A stretch of 64,000 nucleotides of DNA from Marinobacter sp. CHS3-4 (GTDB taxonomy: Bacteria; Pseudomonadota; Gammaproteobacteria; Pseudomonadales; Oleiphilaceae). The DNA lies in assembly GCF_030053415.1 (NCBI RefSeq), contig NZ_JASGBJ010000002.1, positions 930,001 through 994,000 of the forward strand. The letters run 5' to 3'. The notes under the pieces are model-generated. The model made no database searches and was not told where the DNA came from. It worked only from the letters and a program-made list of their open reading frames with translations. The first letter of the stretch is position 1. Every line of letters starts with the position of its first letter. A program made the position numbers and the translations under genes. Shown here piece by piece: positions 9,837 to 17,702 of this stretch.

Positions 9837-10787
9837 TCACTGGTAGTCATTGAAATGGTGTGGCTCGGCAGCAAGGGCCAGGCACAAACTACCCGGACCC
9901 ACATAAATACTGCTGGTAATGCCCATCTGCGACAGCAACAGTTCCACGCCGTTCTCTTCACAGGCATCGCGCAAGCGGTTCAGCCCCGGCAACGCCTCGA
10001 TCTCGGTCCAGCTCATGCCGCAAGACAGACTGATGTAGGGCGTGAGCAACCCGGCCTCCAGTCGGCCGATCGCGTAATTCATGACCTTTTCGACGGCCAC
10101 GTCAAAGCTTCGGGTTTTAGCCACCGGTTTGCCTTCAACGCCCTGGCCAAAAACCACTGGTGTAATGTTCAACGTTTTCCCCAGAAAAGCACCGAACGCC
10201 GAGACGCTTTTGTCACCCCTGCGGCGGGCGCGTTCGCGAACGTAGTGCAGATCCCGTGGAATCACACAGGTGTAAATCTTACCCGTGAAGCTGTCGACTT
10301 CGTTGCGTAGCGCATTCTTGGAGAGCTTCTGATCAATCAGCTTCAGGGTGTGCGCGGCCAGCAAGCCCTGCCCGGCAAAGATTTGCTTGCTGTCGATGAC
10401 TCGCATGGAAAACTTGCCGGGGCGGCCGGCTTGCTCTCGCGCCGGCTGATAGTGGGCCATAACGCTGTTCATGGCTTCGGTGGCATTGTCGAACACCAGA
10501 CTTCGGCTTTTTGCCACGGTTTCGCAAATAGCGACGTCATATTCCGTGATGATCTTTTCCATGAACAGGTCGTGAATCTGAGTCGCAGAAAAGGCCTGAG
10601 TCTCCGCCGTGTGGCCTTTATCAAGCAATCCGCTGCTGTAAAACTCCTGGGTTCTGACCGGGTCGTGATCATCAATATAAGTTTCGCCATCGATCACCGC
10701 TGTGACGGGCATGATGAATATATCGTTCTTTCGGGTGAACTCGTGTGGTAAATCACAGGCAGAGTCCACGATCAGGCCAACTCGCAT
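9837..10787 (-). CDS. DegV family fatty-acid-binding protein
   Basis: A 316-residue DegV-fold protein. The N-terminal GLIVDSACDLP is the family signature strand-loop, and TETQAFSATQ probably forms part of the lipid carboxylate pocket. Known DegV/FakB proteins bind a fatty acid and present it to a kinase in Gram-positives; in proteobacteria the partner is generally unknown. The start was set at the ATG at 10787 because GGAGG lies five bases upstream; the reading frame extends six codons further to a TTG. The gene stands alone, with the hydrolase-like gene behind a terminator upstream. Confidence 0.9.
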   Translation of the reverse strand: MRVGLIVDSACDLPHEFTRKNDIFIMPVTAVIDGETYIDDHDPVRTQEFYSSGLLDKGHTAETQAFSATQIHDLFMEKIITEYDVAICETVAKSRSLVFDNATEAMNSVMAHYQPAREQAGRPGKFSMRVIDSKQIFAGQGLLAAHTLKLIDQKLSKNALRNEVDSFTGKIYTCVIPRDLHYVRERARRRGDKSVSAFGAFLGKTLNITPVVFGQGVEGKPVAKTRSFDVAVEKVMNYAIGRLEAGLLTPYISLSCGMSWTEIEALPGLNRLRDACEENGVELLLSQMGITSSIYVGPGSLCLALAAEPHHFNDYQ

Positions 10788-10803
10788 AATCGCCTCCATT
10801 GCC

Positions 10804-10830
10804 AAAAAGGGGGCTGGTAAGAGCCCCCTT
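10804..10830 (-). terminator. rho-independent terminator after the PF10118-type hydrolase gene
   Basis: Arms AAGGGGGCT (10807-10815) and AGCCCCCTT (10822-10830) form a 9-bp GC-rich stem with a 6-nt loop. Read on the minus strand, the stem is followed by a short T run. It lies 32 nt after the stop of the hydrolase-like gene and before the DegV start, so it should separate the two units. Confidence 0.8.
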
Positions 10831-10861
10831 GAGACAATTGCTCTTTATTGTTGTATGAGAC

Positions 10862-11686
10862 TTACTGTTTTAACTCAAGATCGCTTAGATTTTTATCGAT
10901 CAGGTCACGATTATCGTGTTGCCAGGGATGAAATCCCTTTTTCAGGTAGGCCATGAAGTCAGGAAAGCACTTTCTGATGACGCCGGGCTTGCCCCACAGA
11001 AAGTTCATACCGCTTGCCCAGGTGCTCAGGCTCCAGAGCTTGCCGTCTGCCTTTAGCAAGCTGCAGGTGTTCAGGAAGGTGTATTTGAAAAAATTCCAGG
11101 TTACGAATAGAAAGACAATACGACGGAGTTTTTCGTTGCCGATGCAATGCTGGTACACATCGAAGGCCACAGATTTGTGCTCGGTTTCTTCAATGGCGTG
11201 CCAGCGCCACAACCTGGCCATCTCTGGCGTTGCGTCTTTCATCCACTCCGGGTGCTTCAGAATCGCATTGGCCAGAACCGCAGTGTAGTGCTCGGCGGCA
11301 CAGGTACCAGCCAGCTGGCGACTCGGTGGCAGATTACCCACCCAATTCATGTGCTTTCGGAAACGCTCGTCAAGCGCCTCAATGTCGTATCCGCGGGCTT
11401 TCAACGCATCGTTGTAGTGTTTGTGCTCGCGACTGTGGAGGGCTTCCTGACCAATAAACCCACGAATCTCCTCGCTGAGTTTGGGGTCTGTCACCTTGTC
11501 GCGGTAAAGCCTGACCGCGTTGATGAACTGCTGTTCGCCATCGGGAAACTGGAGTGAAAGCGCATTAAAGAAAGCCGTGCGAAACACGTCGCCGCCGTAC
11601 CAGAGTGTCTTTAGGTCATTATCCACGTCGAAATGCAGATGCCGGGGCGACACCGACACGCCTGACGGGGTTGAACTGATGGTCAT
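10862..11686 (-). CDS. predicted metal-dependent hydrolase (PF10118-type)
   Basis: A 274-residue helical protein. The segment FPDGEQQFINAVRLYRDKV, the later FIGQEALHSREHKHYN and the ATPEMARLWRWHAIEETEHKSVAFDVY stretch give the Glu and His pairs (QEALH..EH, EETEH) expected of a ferritin-like di-metal site. These match the PF10118 'metal-dependent hydrolase' family as I know it; its true reaction is not well defined. Two apolar stretches near residues 190-215 could associate with membrane. The start is ATG at 11686 and a strong terminator follows the gene. Confidence 0.8.
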   Translation of the reverse strand: MTISSTPSGVSVSPRHLHFDVDNDLKTLWYGGDVFRTAFFNALSLQFPDGEQQFINAVRLYRDKVTDPKLSEEIRGFIGQEALHSREHKHYNDALKARGYDIEALDERFRKHMNWVGNLPPSRQLAGTCAAEHYTAVLANAILKHPEWMKDATPEMARLWRWHAIEETEHKSVAFDVYQHCIGNEKLRRIVFLFVTWNFFKYTFLNTCSLLKADGKLWSLSTWASGMNFLWGKPGVIRKCFPDFMAYLKKGFHPWQHDNRDLIDKNLSDLELKQ

Positions 11687-11885
11687 ACAGCCTCCTGTTC
11701 TTGTCGTTATGATTCTAAGGGCCGGAAGAACTGTTATTAAAAATCATGTTCATTTTTCGAACAATCTCAGCTTACCGCCACCAACGTCCGAAAAGAAAGG
11801 CTCTGGCGAATGCTGCGGAAACATTGTCACTTAATGACATCTTTGTTCAGAATAGGCATCCATTTAACACCGCCGGACAGACACC

Positions 11886-12692
11886 ATGCGTTATCCCCTC
11901 TATCAGCTTGATGCTTTCACGAACCAACTGTTCAGGGGCAATCCCGCGGCGGTCATGCCACTGGAAGACATACTTCCGGACGACACCATGCTTGCCCTGG
12001 CCGCCGAAAATAATCTTTCGGAAACGGCCTTTTTTGTGAAGTTGCCTGAAGGCGAGGATGCGGACTTTCATATCCGCTGGTTTACCCCGGGCACGGAAGT
12101 ACCTCTGTGCGGGCACGCCACGCTGGCTTCGGCCTGGGTCATTTTCAACCTGATGGACTGGCCCAAGGATACCGTTTGGTTTCGTTCAAAAAGTGGTCCG
12201 CTGGGTGTGTCCCGCGCTGACGACGATTGGCTGACACTGGATTTCCCCAACTTGCCATTCCAGGAGTGTGATACACCGTCTGAGGTGAAAGATGCCCTGG
12301 AAAACGCGCCTGCCCGAGCTTTTTACGTTCCGAACGACACAAATTACATGATTGTGATGGACGACGAGGCATCCGTAAGAGCTGCCCAGCCGGACATGCG
12401 CGCGCTGAAATCCCTGGGCAACCAGGGCCTGATTATTACCGCGGCCGGTGATGAGTGTGATTTCGTCAGCCGGTATTTCGCCCCCGGGGCGGGTATCGAC
12501 GAGGATCCGGTCACCGGTTCCATCCACAGCGTTCTGGTTCCCTACTGGTCGAGCAAGCTGGGCAAGAACAATCTGGAAGCGAGGCAGGTTTCCGAACGGG
12601 GCGGTCTGCTCCGGTGCGAGTTGAAAGGGGAACGGGTAGCGATTTCCGGCCAGGCCGTGCTTTATATGGAAGGTAACGTTCACCTGCCATGA
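11886..12692 (+). CDS. PhzF family isomerase/epimerase-like protein
   Basis: A 268-residue protein of the PhzF (diaminopimelate-epimerase-like) fold. The N-terminal QLDAFTNQLFRGNPAAV and NNLSETAFFVK segments are family signatures; the Glu in SETAF is the catalytic residue of PhzF. The second half has RYFAPGAGIDEDPVTGSIH, also typical. No phenazine genes are nearby, so it is a generic PhzF-like protein with unknown substrate. Its stop overlaps the start of the next gene by 4 nt (ATGA), indicating translational coupling with the flavoprotein. Confidence 0.9.
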   Translation: MRYPLYQLDAFTNQLFRGNPAAVMPLEDILPDDTMLALAAENNLSETAFFVKLPEGEDADFHIRWFTPGTEVPLCGHATLASAWVIFNLMDWPKDTVWFRSKSGPLGVSRADDDWLTLDFPNLPFQECDTPSEVKDALENAPARAFYVPNDTNYMIVMDDEASVRAAQPDMRALKSLGNQGLIITAAGDECDFVSRYFAPGAGIDEDPVTGSIHSVLVPYWSSKLGKNNLEARQVSERGGLLRCELKGERVAISGQAVLYMEGNVHLP

Positions 12693-13885
12693 ACCCGGTG
12701 AACGCTGCCAATCACTATGATGTTGTCGTTATCGGTGCCGGCGCCGCCGGGCTGATGTGCGCAGCCACAGCGGGCTATCGCGGTCAACGCGTGCTGGTGC
12801 TGGACCACGCCAATAAGCCGGGCAAAAAGATCCTGATGTCTGGCGGTGGCCGCTGCAATTTCACCAACCTGAACAGCACGCCCGCGAATTTTTTGTCGGA
12901 TAACCCCCACTACTGCATATCCGCACTCAAACGCTATACACCGCAGGATTTCCTGGAACTGGTAGATCGCCACGGGATCGAGCACGAGGAAAAAGCGGCG
13001 GGGCAACTTTTCTGCAAAGACAGCGCCAAAGACATCCTCAACATGCTGCTGACCGAGTGCGACTGGGCTGGCGCTGAAATCCGAATGAAAACCAGTGTCG
13101 AATCGGTGTCCCCGTTGGAGCAGGGTTACGCTCTGACAACGTCGGCCGGCGACTTGCGCTGCAGATCCCTGGTGATCGCCTCTGGCGGGCTGTCGATCCC
13201 CACCATGGGCGCCAGCGGCTTTGGCTATGACATTGCCAGGCAGTTCGGTCTGAAAATTCTGCCCACCCGCGCCGGGCTCGTGCCTTTCACTCTTCAGCCA
13301 CAGCTGAAAGAACAGTTGTCTCCCCTGTCTGGCGTCAGCTGCCCGGTGGACGTGCATTGCGGCAAGTTCCACTTTCTGGAACCCATGCTGGTGACCCACC
13401 GCGGTTTGAGCGGCCCATGCATGCTCCAGATTTCGAGCTATTGGTCACCGGGCGATACGCTTGCTGTGGACCTTTTGCCTGGGCGGAATGTGCAGGAAGA
13501 TCTGTACCAACTCCGCAAGGAAAAGCCCCAGTCCACCGTGCAGAATTACCTGATGCAACATCTGCCAAAACGGTTTGCACAGGCTTTCGCCGAAATGCAT
13601 GACTGGTCTGGCCCGCTGCAGGGTTTCAAGAACCACGATCTGGACGCCGCGGCCGAAACACTCAGCGGTTGGCGAATCAAACCGGCTGGAACAGAAGGTT
13701 ATCGAACCGCGGAAGTCACCCTAGGTGGCGTCGATACCCGCCAATTGTCGTCTAAAACCATGGCGGTGCTTGATCGCCCCGACCTTTACTTCATAGGCGA
13801 AGTGGTCGACGTCACCGGGCACCTGGGCGGGCATAATTTCCAGTGGGCATGGGCGTCGGGTGTGGCGGCAGGTATGGATGCATAA
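12689..13885 (+). CDS. YhiN/HI0933-type NAD(P)/FAD-dependent oxidoreductase
   Basis: A 398-residue flavoprotein. The dinucleotide-binding motif VVIGAGAAGLMCAATAG lies near residues 11-27, followed by KPGKKILMSGGGRCNFTN, the hallmark of the HI0933/YhiN family, and a C-terminal FIGEVVDVTGHLGGHNFQWAWASG FAD contact. The function of the family is not settled. The start overlaps the PhzF stop by 4 nt, so the two products may act in one pathway. Confidence 0.92.
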   Translation: MNPVNAANHYDVVVIGAGAAGLMCAATAGYRGQRVLVLDHANKPGKKILMSGGGRCNFTNLNSTPANFLSDNPHYCISALKRYTPQDFLELVDRHGIEHEEKAAGQLFCKDSAKDILNMLLTECDWAGAEIRMKTSVESVSPLEQGYALTTSAGDLRCRSLVIASGGLSIPTMGASGFGYDIARQFGLKILPTRAGLVPFTLQPQLKEQLSPLSGVSCPVDVHCGKFHFLEPMLVTHRGLSGPCMLQISSYWSPGDTLAVDLLPGRNVQEDLYQLRKEKPQSTVQNYLMQHLPKRFAQAFAEMHDWSGPLQGFKNHDLDAAAETLSGWRIKPAGTEGYRTAEVTLGGVDTRQLSSKTMAVLDRPDLYFIGEVVDVTGHLGGHNFQWAWASGVAAGMDA

Positions 13886-14074
13886 GAGTTTTGCCAGAAC
13901 ACAACGTCTTGTTACATCCGATAGCACTCTGTTGATCTTATGTGCATAAGTCATACATTCGGTCCACGCGAAATCAACACCCCGAGCATCCAGAGCGTGT
14001 AGCGTGAGTGTGTGGGCCTGGTTCGCGGCGTCTACCAGGCATTGAACGCGAACAGCGAAACGGGGTGAAAATCG

Positions 14075-15175
14075 ATGAGAAAATTCCAAAGACACCTGCA
14101 ACTAGGCTGCGCCCTGGTTGCCAGCGCCGGGCTTCTGGTCGCCTGCGGCGGTTCCAGTTCGGGCGATTCCTCAGCAACAGGCAGCAGCTCGGTTGCATAC
14201 AGCGGCCCAGGCTCGAAATGGGACGTCACTCTGGAAGACAGCGGGGATTTCACCATTGAACGAAGGACTTCGCCAGTCGACCCAGTCATCCTGACCGTTG
14301 AAGGCACTTATGAGCGGCTCGATTCGGGCTTCGTATCACTTGAAGTGGGTTCCGCCAACGGCACTGATGCACCCAACCCGGGAGATATGGCTTGGGCGCT
14401 CGAAGTGCCTGGCTATGCGTTCCTGCTTAAGCCCATTGATGGCGATCAGGTTATTGCCATGGTCACGGCCGGTGAGTGCCCGACAACCGATATCGATGCA
14501 AACTGGGTCATGGTGAAAAAAAGGGCCGGCTCCGATGCTACCTCACAGAGTGAAGACTATTTCGGCACCTTTGAATTTGACGTCTCTACTTCAACACCCA
14601 GTTTGCCGGTAAAGCGGTCTTTGGACACCGGCTTCCCCAATGTCACTGAAGGCGGTATATCCGGCGGCGGCAGCTGTGAAGACGGTTTGATGCTGGTTGG
14701 CGAAATGCCAGACGTCGCGGCCATGTATCTGACCCAGAGCGGTGGTGCGATTGTGCAAACTGATATTGCCGATGAAGCAAATTCTAGCTTCGTATTCGGA
14801 CTCAGCGCGGATGCAGTCGAGGGCTCGAACTTGGATGGCGATTTCGCCGGTATGTTGTTTGACGACACCATGGCCGATGGCAGCAAGATTAATCCGGTGT
14901 CGTTGAGCTGCGAGTCCGGTGTGTGCACGGGTGCTCTTGTGACAGACATTGAGACAGGCAGCCTCAGTTCCGACACCGTGACCGTAACCTTCACCGGTCT
15001 TGCAGGCGAAGACTTTATTTCCGGCACCATTGAGGATTCAGACAGCAACAGCGGTAACCTCGTCTGTATGGCGGATCAGAACGCAGCAGGCTCTGGCAAA
15101 ACCATCGTCAGCTGCGTTGGACAGTCACCGGGCGACAATACGCAGATGTTCAACGTCATGTTTGTCAGCCGGTGA
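14075..15175 (+). CDS. putative lipoprotein of unknown function
   Basis: A 366-residue exported protein. The N-terminus has two basic residues, a short hydrophobic core and a lipobox (LLVACGG), then a Gly/Ser-rich linker, so it should be lipid-anchored. The rest is predicted beta-rich, with many short acidic strands and six or more cysteines after residue 130 that could form disulfides. I do not recognise a family. It stands alone with a strong terminator directly downstream and marks the left edge of the region of exported proteins. Confidence 0.8.
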   Translation: MRKFQRHLQLGCALVASAGLLVACGGSSSGDSSATGSSSVAYSGPGSKWDVTLEDSGDFTIERRTSPVDPVILTVEGTYERLDSGFVSLEVGSANGTDAPNPGDMAWALEVPGYAFLLKPIDGDQVIAMVTAGECPTTDIDANWVMVKKRAGSDATSQSEDYFGTFEFDVSTSTPSLPVKRSLDTGFPNVTEGGISGGGSCEDGLMLVGEMPDVAAMYLTQSGGAIVQTDIADEANSSFVFGLSADAVEGSNLDGDFAGMLFDDTMADGSKINPVSLSCESGVCTGALVTDIETGSLSSDTVTVTFTGLAGEDFISGTIEDSDSNSGNLVCMADQNAAGSGKTIVSCVGQSPGDNTQMFNVMFVSR

Positions 15176-15180
15176 TAGAA

Positions 15181-15215
15181 AAAGGACGACGCCCCTTCGG
15201 CGTCGTCCTTTTTTT
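15181..15215 (+). terminator. rho-independent terminator after the lipoprotein gene
   Basis: A 13-bp perfect stem (arms AAAGGACGACGCC at 15181-15193 and GGCGTCGTCCTTT at 15199-15211) with a 5-nt loop and a T run follows the stop by a few bases. It is one of the clearest terminators in the window. Confidence 0.95.
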
Positions 15216-15294
15216 CGTGCGTAGATTCGGGAGGTGTCCGACTTAACGCAGTACAACCGTGGGGGAATCTTCTCGGCTCTCAGCGTGGTTGTGG

Positions 15295-15323
15295 TGAGAG
15301 TGTAAAACTATATGACACTCTCA
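15295..15323. promoter_or_regulatory. 9-bp inverted repeat, possible activator site
   Basis: TGAGAGTGT at 15295-15303 and ACACTCTCA at 15315-15323 form a perfect inverted repeat with an 11-nt spacer. It lies about 170 nt upstream of the sigma54-type promoter, the usual distance for an enhancer-binding protein site. The 10-mer ACTCTCATAT at its right edge occurs again in the inverted repeat before the ParA gene. Its role as an operator is inferred. Confidence 0.4.
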
Positions 15324-15494
15324 TATACTCAACTGAAAGGCTTCTTACCTACCTGTTTTTCCAAGATTTTCTGACTTTACTTTGCGCTTTCCCGTTTAAG
15401 GAAGCCCTACTGCCCCACCGAAACACATCAATCAACATTTTCCCAAGCCATTGTTTTATAGGGACAAATGTATTTATTGAACTTTAAGCGTTTC

Positions 15495-15510
15495 TGGCCC
15501 GCTTTATGCA
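15495..15510 (+). promoter_or_regulatory. sigma54 (RpoN) type promoter
   Basis: The sequence TGGCCCGCTTTATGCA keeps the invariant GG-N10-GC spacing and matches 10 of 12 defined positions of TGGCACG-N4-TTGCA. It points toward the cohesin-type PEP-CTERM gene 312 nt downstream. PEP-CTERM genes in other bacteria are reported to depend on RpoN and the PrsK/PrsR pair, which fits. Confidence 0.6.
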
Positions 15511-15630
15511 AATTCACACATGACAAATTGAAAAATGCGGGCACGATAAACGTCCGCCGATTGTCTGAGCCTCACCCTGTTCGGCTGTCAGGTGGTGCTT
15601 CAAGCAACCAGCATTCATAGGGAATGAATC

Positions 15631-15825
15631 ATGGTTACCACAAACAGCTATTTTTCAATAAGTTGCGCCAGGGTGAATGGTTCTCTCCAGACCACCTTTG
15701 CAACAACTTTGCCCCACCAGCCTCGTATTCAAAACTCCAGAGCGTCAACCAGAATCGCCAACAGTGGTTCGGCTTGCCTGTATAAAAATCTGACGTCTCT
15801 GGCAATCAACGGAGAAATGAAATGA
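15631..15825 (+). CDS. possible 64-codon leader reading frame
   Basis: The frame opens with ATG behind an AGGGA sequence at a plausible distance and closes with TGA overlapping the PEP-CTERM start by 4 nt (ATGA). The product is Ser/Thr/Asn-rich, lacks a hydrophobic core and resembles no family I know. The placement suggests translational coupling, but the downstream gene also has its own GGAG site. It could equally be a chance frame in a long 5' leader. Confidence 0.2.
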   Translation: MVTTNSYFSISCARVNGSLQTTFATTLPHQPRIQNSRASTRIANSGSACLYKNLTSLAINGEMK

Positions 15826-16442
15826 AAACAGCAAACGTATTCCGTTCTGTTGTCGGAGCAATACTCCTGTCTGCCAGTGCCGCGGTTGTGAACGCGATGC
15901 CGATGGTCAGCGTTGATCCGGAAACATCCTTTGGATCTGTCGGCGACACCCTGTTCGTTGACTTGCTCTGGGATGGCGATGGCAGCCAGTACATCGGAGA
16001 CTGGGATATCGATCTGACCTATGACCCGACGGTGGTGTCTTATTCGGGTAGCGAGTTCCACTTTGGCGTGGACTCATTTGGCTGCTTTATTTGCGGCGAT
16101 GACAGCGTCCCCGGGCTGATCGACCTTTACGAAGTTTCCTTTGATTTCCCGGCTGATCTGATCGCCAATCAGGATTCGCTGGGCAAAACCTTCAAACTCG
16201 CCACCCTGAAATTCACTGGCATTGCCGACGGGATCTCACCCTTGCTGTTTTCTGGCCTGCAAACGTTCGGCGATGAAAACGGAGACCCGTTCACCCCGGT
16301 GTTGGCAAACGGTCGAATCTGCATTGGCAATGTAGATTGCCCGGTTGACGTGCCCGAACCAACGACGCTGTCCATATTCCTGATCGGCCTTGCAGGCCTT
16401 GCCCTGCGCAGAAAGCGCGGGTCAGGTTTAAACGTCGCGTAA
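15822..16442 (+). CDS. PEP-CTERM protein with cohesin-like domain
   Basis: A 206-residue exported protein. Residues 1-25 form a signal peptide ending near VNAM. Residues about 28-165 are a beta-sandwich of cohesin type: VGDTLFVDLLWDGDG, then GDWDIDLTYDPTVVSY and LKFTGIADGISPLLFSG. The C-terminus carries the exosortase sorting signal: VPEPTTLS, a hydrophobic helix and an RRKR basic cluster. It should be exported, cut by an exosortase (not in this window) and delivered to the surface or matrix. A dockerin-like domain lies two genes downstream. Four cysteines in the mature part (FGCFICG and RICIGNVDC) may form disulfides. Confidence 0.88.
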   Translation: MKTANVFRSVVGAILLSASAAVVNAMPMVSVDPETSFGSVGDTLFVDLLWDGDGSQYIGDWDIDLTYDPTVVSYSGSEFHFGVDSFGCFICGDDSVPGLIDLYEVSFDFPADLIANQDSLGKTFKLATLKFTGIADGISPLLFSGLQTFGDENGDPFTPVLANGRICIGNVDCPVDVPEPTTLSIFLIGLAGLALRRKRGSGLNVA

Positions 16443-16559
16443 CACGAAGCAAGAGATAAAGGCGGGTTTGCTGTCCCGCAGGCAATCCAAGGATTGGACA
16501 ACAGTCAGGCAGTCGCTGTCCAAATAACTGGTTTTAGAAAAATCCAGTGAGGACACACT
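16443..16559. other. intergenic hairpins between PEP-CTERM and TolB-like genes
   Basis: Two inverted repeats are visible: GCGGG/CCCGC (16462-16466 and 16475-16479) and TTGGACA/TGTCCAA (16494-16500 and 16517-16523). Neither has a T run, so they look more like RNA processing or stability elements, or protein sites, than terminators. Function is not known. Confidence 0.35.
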
Positions 16560-17609
16560 ATGTTTCCGAAAGCACTCAAATCAGTGTGCCATGCGTCAGT
16601 CACCGCTTTTCTGGCTGTGATTATGACCACCGCATGCTCCACTGCTCCAAGCGACTCAGTTTCGACCGAGTCAGAGAAGTTGCTCTTTGTTGGCCATGCA
16701 GATGGCGATCTGGATATCTATCTGACGGACCTGGATTCCGGCAAAACAGAAAAGCTTACTCAAAACGACCGCGACGACGCGCAGCCCGTGTGGTCACCCG
16801 ATGGTCAACGCATCGCCTACGCCTCATCAGAACATGGACTCTACGAGATCTATGTCATGAACAGCGATGGGTCAGAAAAGCGAAGAATCACAAACAACAA
16901 TTATCTGGATATGACCCCGGCGTGGAGTGCAGATGGCAGACATCTCCTCTACGTGTCTGCCCGCAATGGGCCACAACAGATTTACCGGTATTCGCTGGAC
17001 ATTGGTTCCGAAGAGCAGATTACCCACAGTGAAACCGGTGTCTCCATACCAAAAGTGTCGCCCGATAATCGACACATCGCGTTTCTTGAATTCGACAGCG
17101 GTAAACAGCGCCTGAGAAAAATGTCATTTGATGGCAGTCAGCAAGAAAAGCTCGACGATGAGTTCAACATCATCAGTTTTAACTGGTCTCCGGATTCCCA
17201 ACAGATTGCTTATGCAGGCCGGAAAAGCCGCCAGATCAACCTTTTTGTGATCGGTGTCAATTCCCTGGATCGACGTCAGCTCACTAATACGCGATGGGCA
17301 GACAATCATCCGGTCTGGATGCCGGATGGCCAGGGGCTGATTTTCCTGAGCGCGCGCGATTCCATGGACCGCGCACAGATCTACAAGCTCGACCTCGGCA
17401 CCCCGGATAGGCCGGTCAGGTTGTCTGACTCTGGCAAAGAGGAAATGCATGTATCGGTGTCGCAGCAAGGCCGGTCTCTGGCGTTCGTTCGCTTTGAGAA
17501 CCGTTTTTTTCACACTTACTTAATGGATCTTTCAACCCTAGAAACAAAGAAAATCGCGCCGGACCACTCCCGCGCTCATTTAACCCCGGCTATCAGGCCT
17601 CACAGCTGA
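16560..17609 (+). CDS. TolB-like beta-propeller lipoprotein or periplasmic protein
   Basis: A 349-residue exported protein. The N-terminus is a signal sequence with a possible, not perfect, lipobox (MTTACS). The rest is built of PD40/WD40-like repeats of about 43 residues with the motif PVWSPDGQRIAYAS..IYVMNSDGSEKRRIT, as in TolB and DPP-type propellers; about six repeats can be counted, some degenerate. No catalytic domain follows. It lies between the cohesin-type PEP-CTERM gene (117 nt before) and the dockerin-type gene on the same strand, so it may be part of the same surface assembly. Confidence 0.8.
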   Translation: MFPKALKSVCHASVTAFLAVIMTTACSTAPSDSVSTESEKLLFVGHADGDLDIYLTDLDSGKTEKLTQNDRDDAQPVWSPDGQRIAYASSEHGLYEIYVMNSDGSEKRRITNNNYLDMTPAWSADGRHLLYVSARNGPQQIYRYSLDIGSEEQITHSETGVSIPKVSPDNRHIAFLEFDSGKQRLRKMSFDGSQQEKLDDEFNIISFNWSPDSQQIAYAGRKSRQINLFVIGVNSLDRRQLTNTRWADNHPVWMPDGQGLIFLSARDSMDRAQIYKLDLGTPDRPVRLSDSGKEEMHVSVSQQGRSLAFVRFENRFFHTYLMDLSTLETKKIAPDHSRAHLTPAIRPHS

Positions 17610-17702
17610 AAGGTCGATTTACAACCTCTCGGTGCCTGAAAGCACAGGACGATAGCCGTATCCGTCGTTCGATCACCAACAATCAATATGATGGATAGAC
17701 CA

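Larger units (their letters stand above)
15216..15821. other. 606-bp intergenic regulatory region before the cohesin-type PEP-CTERM gene
   Basis: This gap is AT-richer than the flanking genes. It holds a 9-bp inverted repeat (15295-15323), a sigma54-type promoter (15495-15510) and a possible 64-codon upstream reading frame (15631-15825), listed separately. The distance from promoter to start codon implies a 5' leader of about 300 nt. No RNA gene was recognised in it. Confidence 0.6.
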
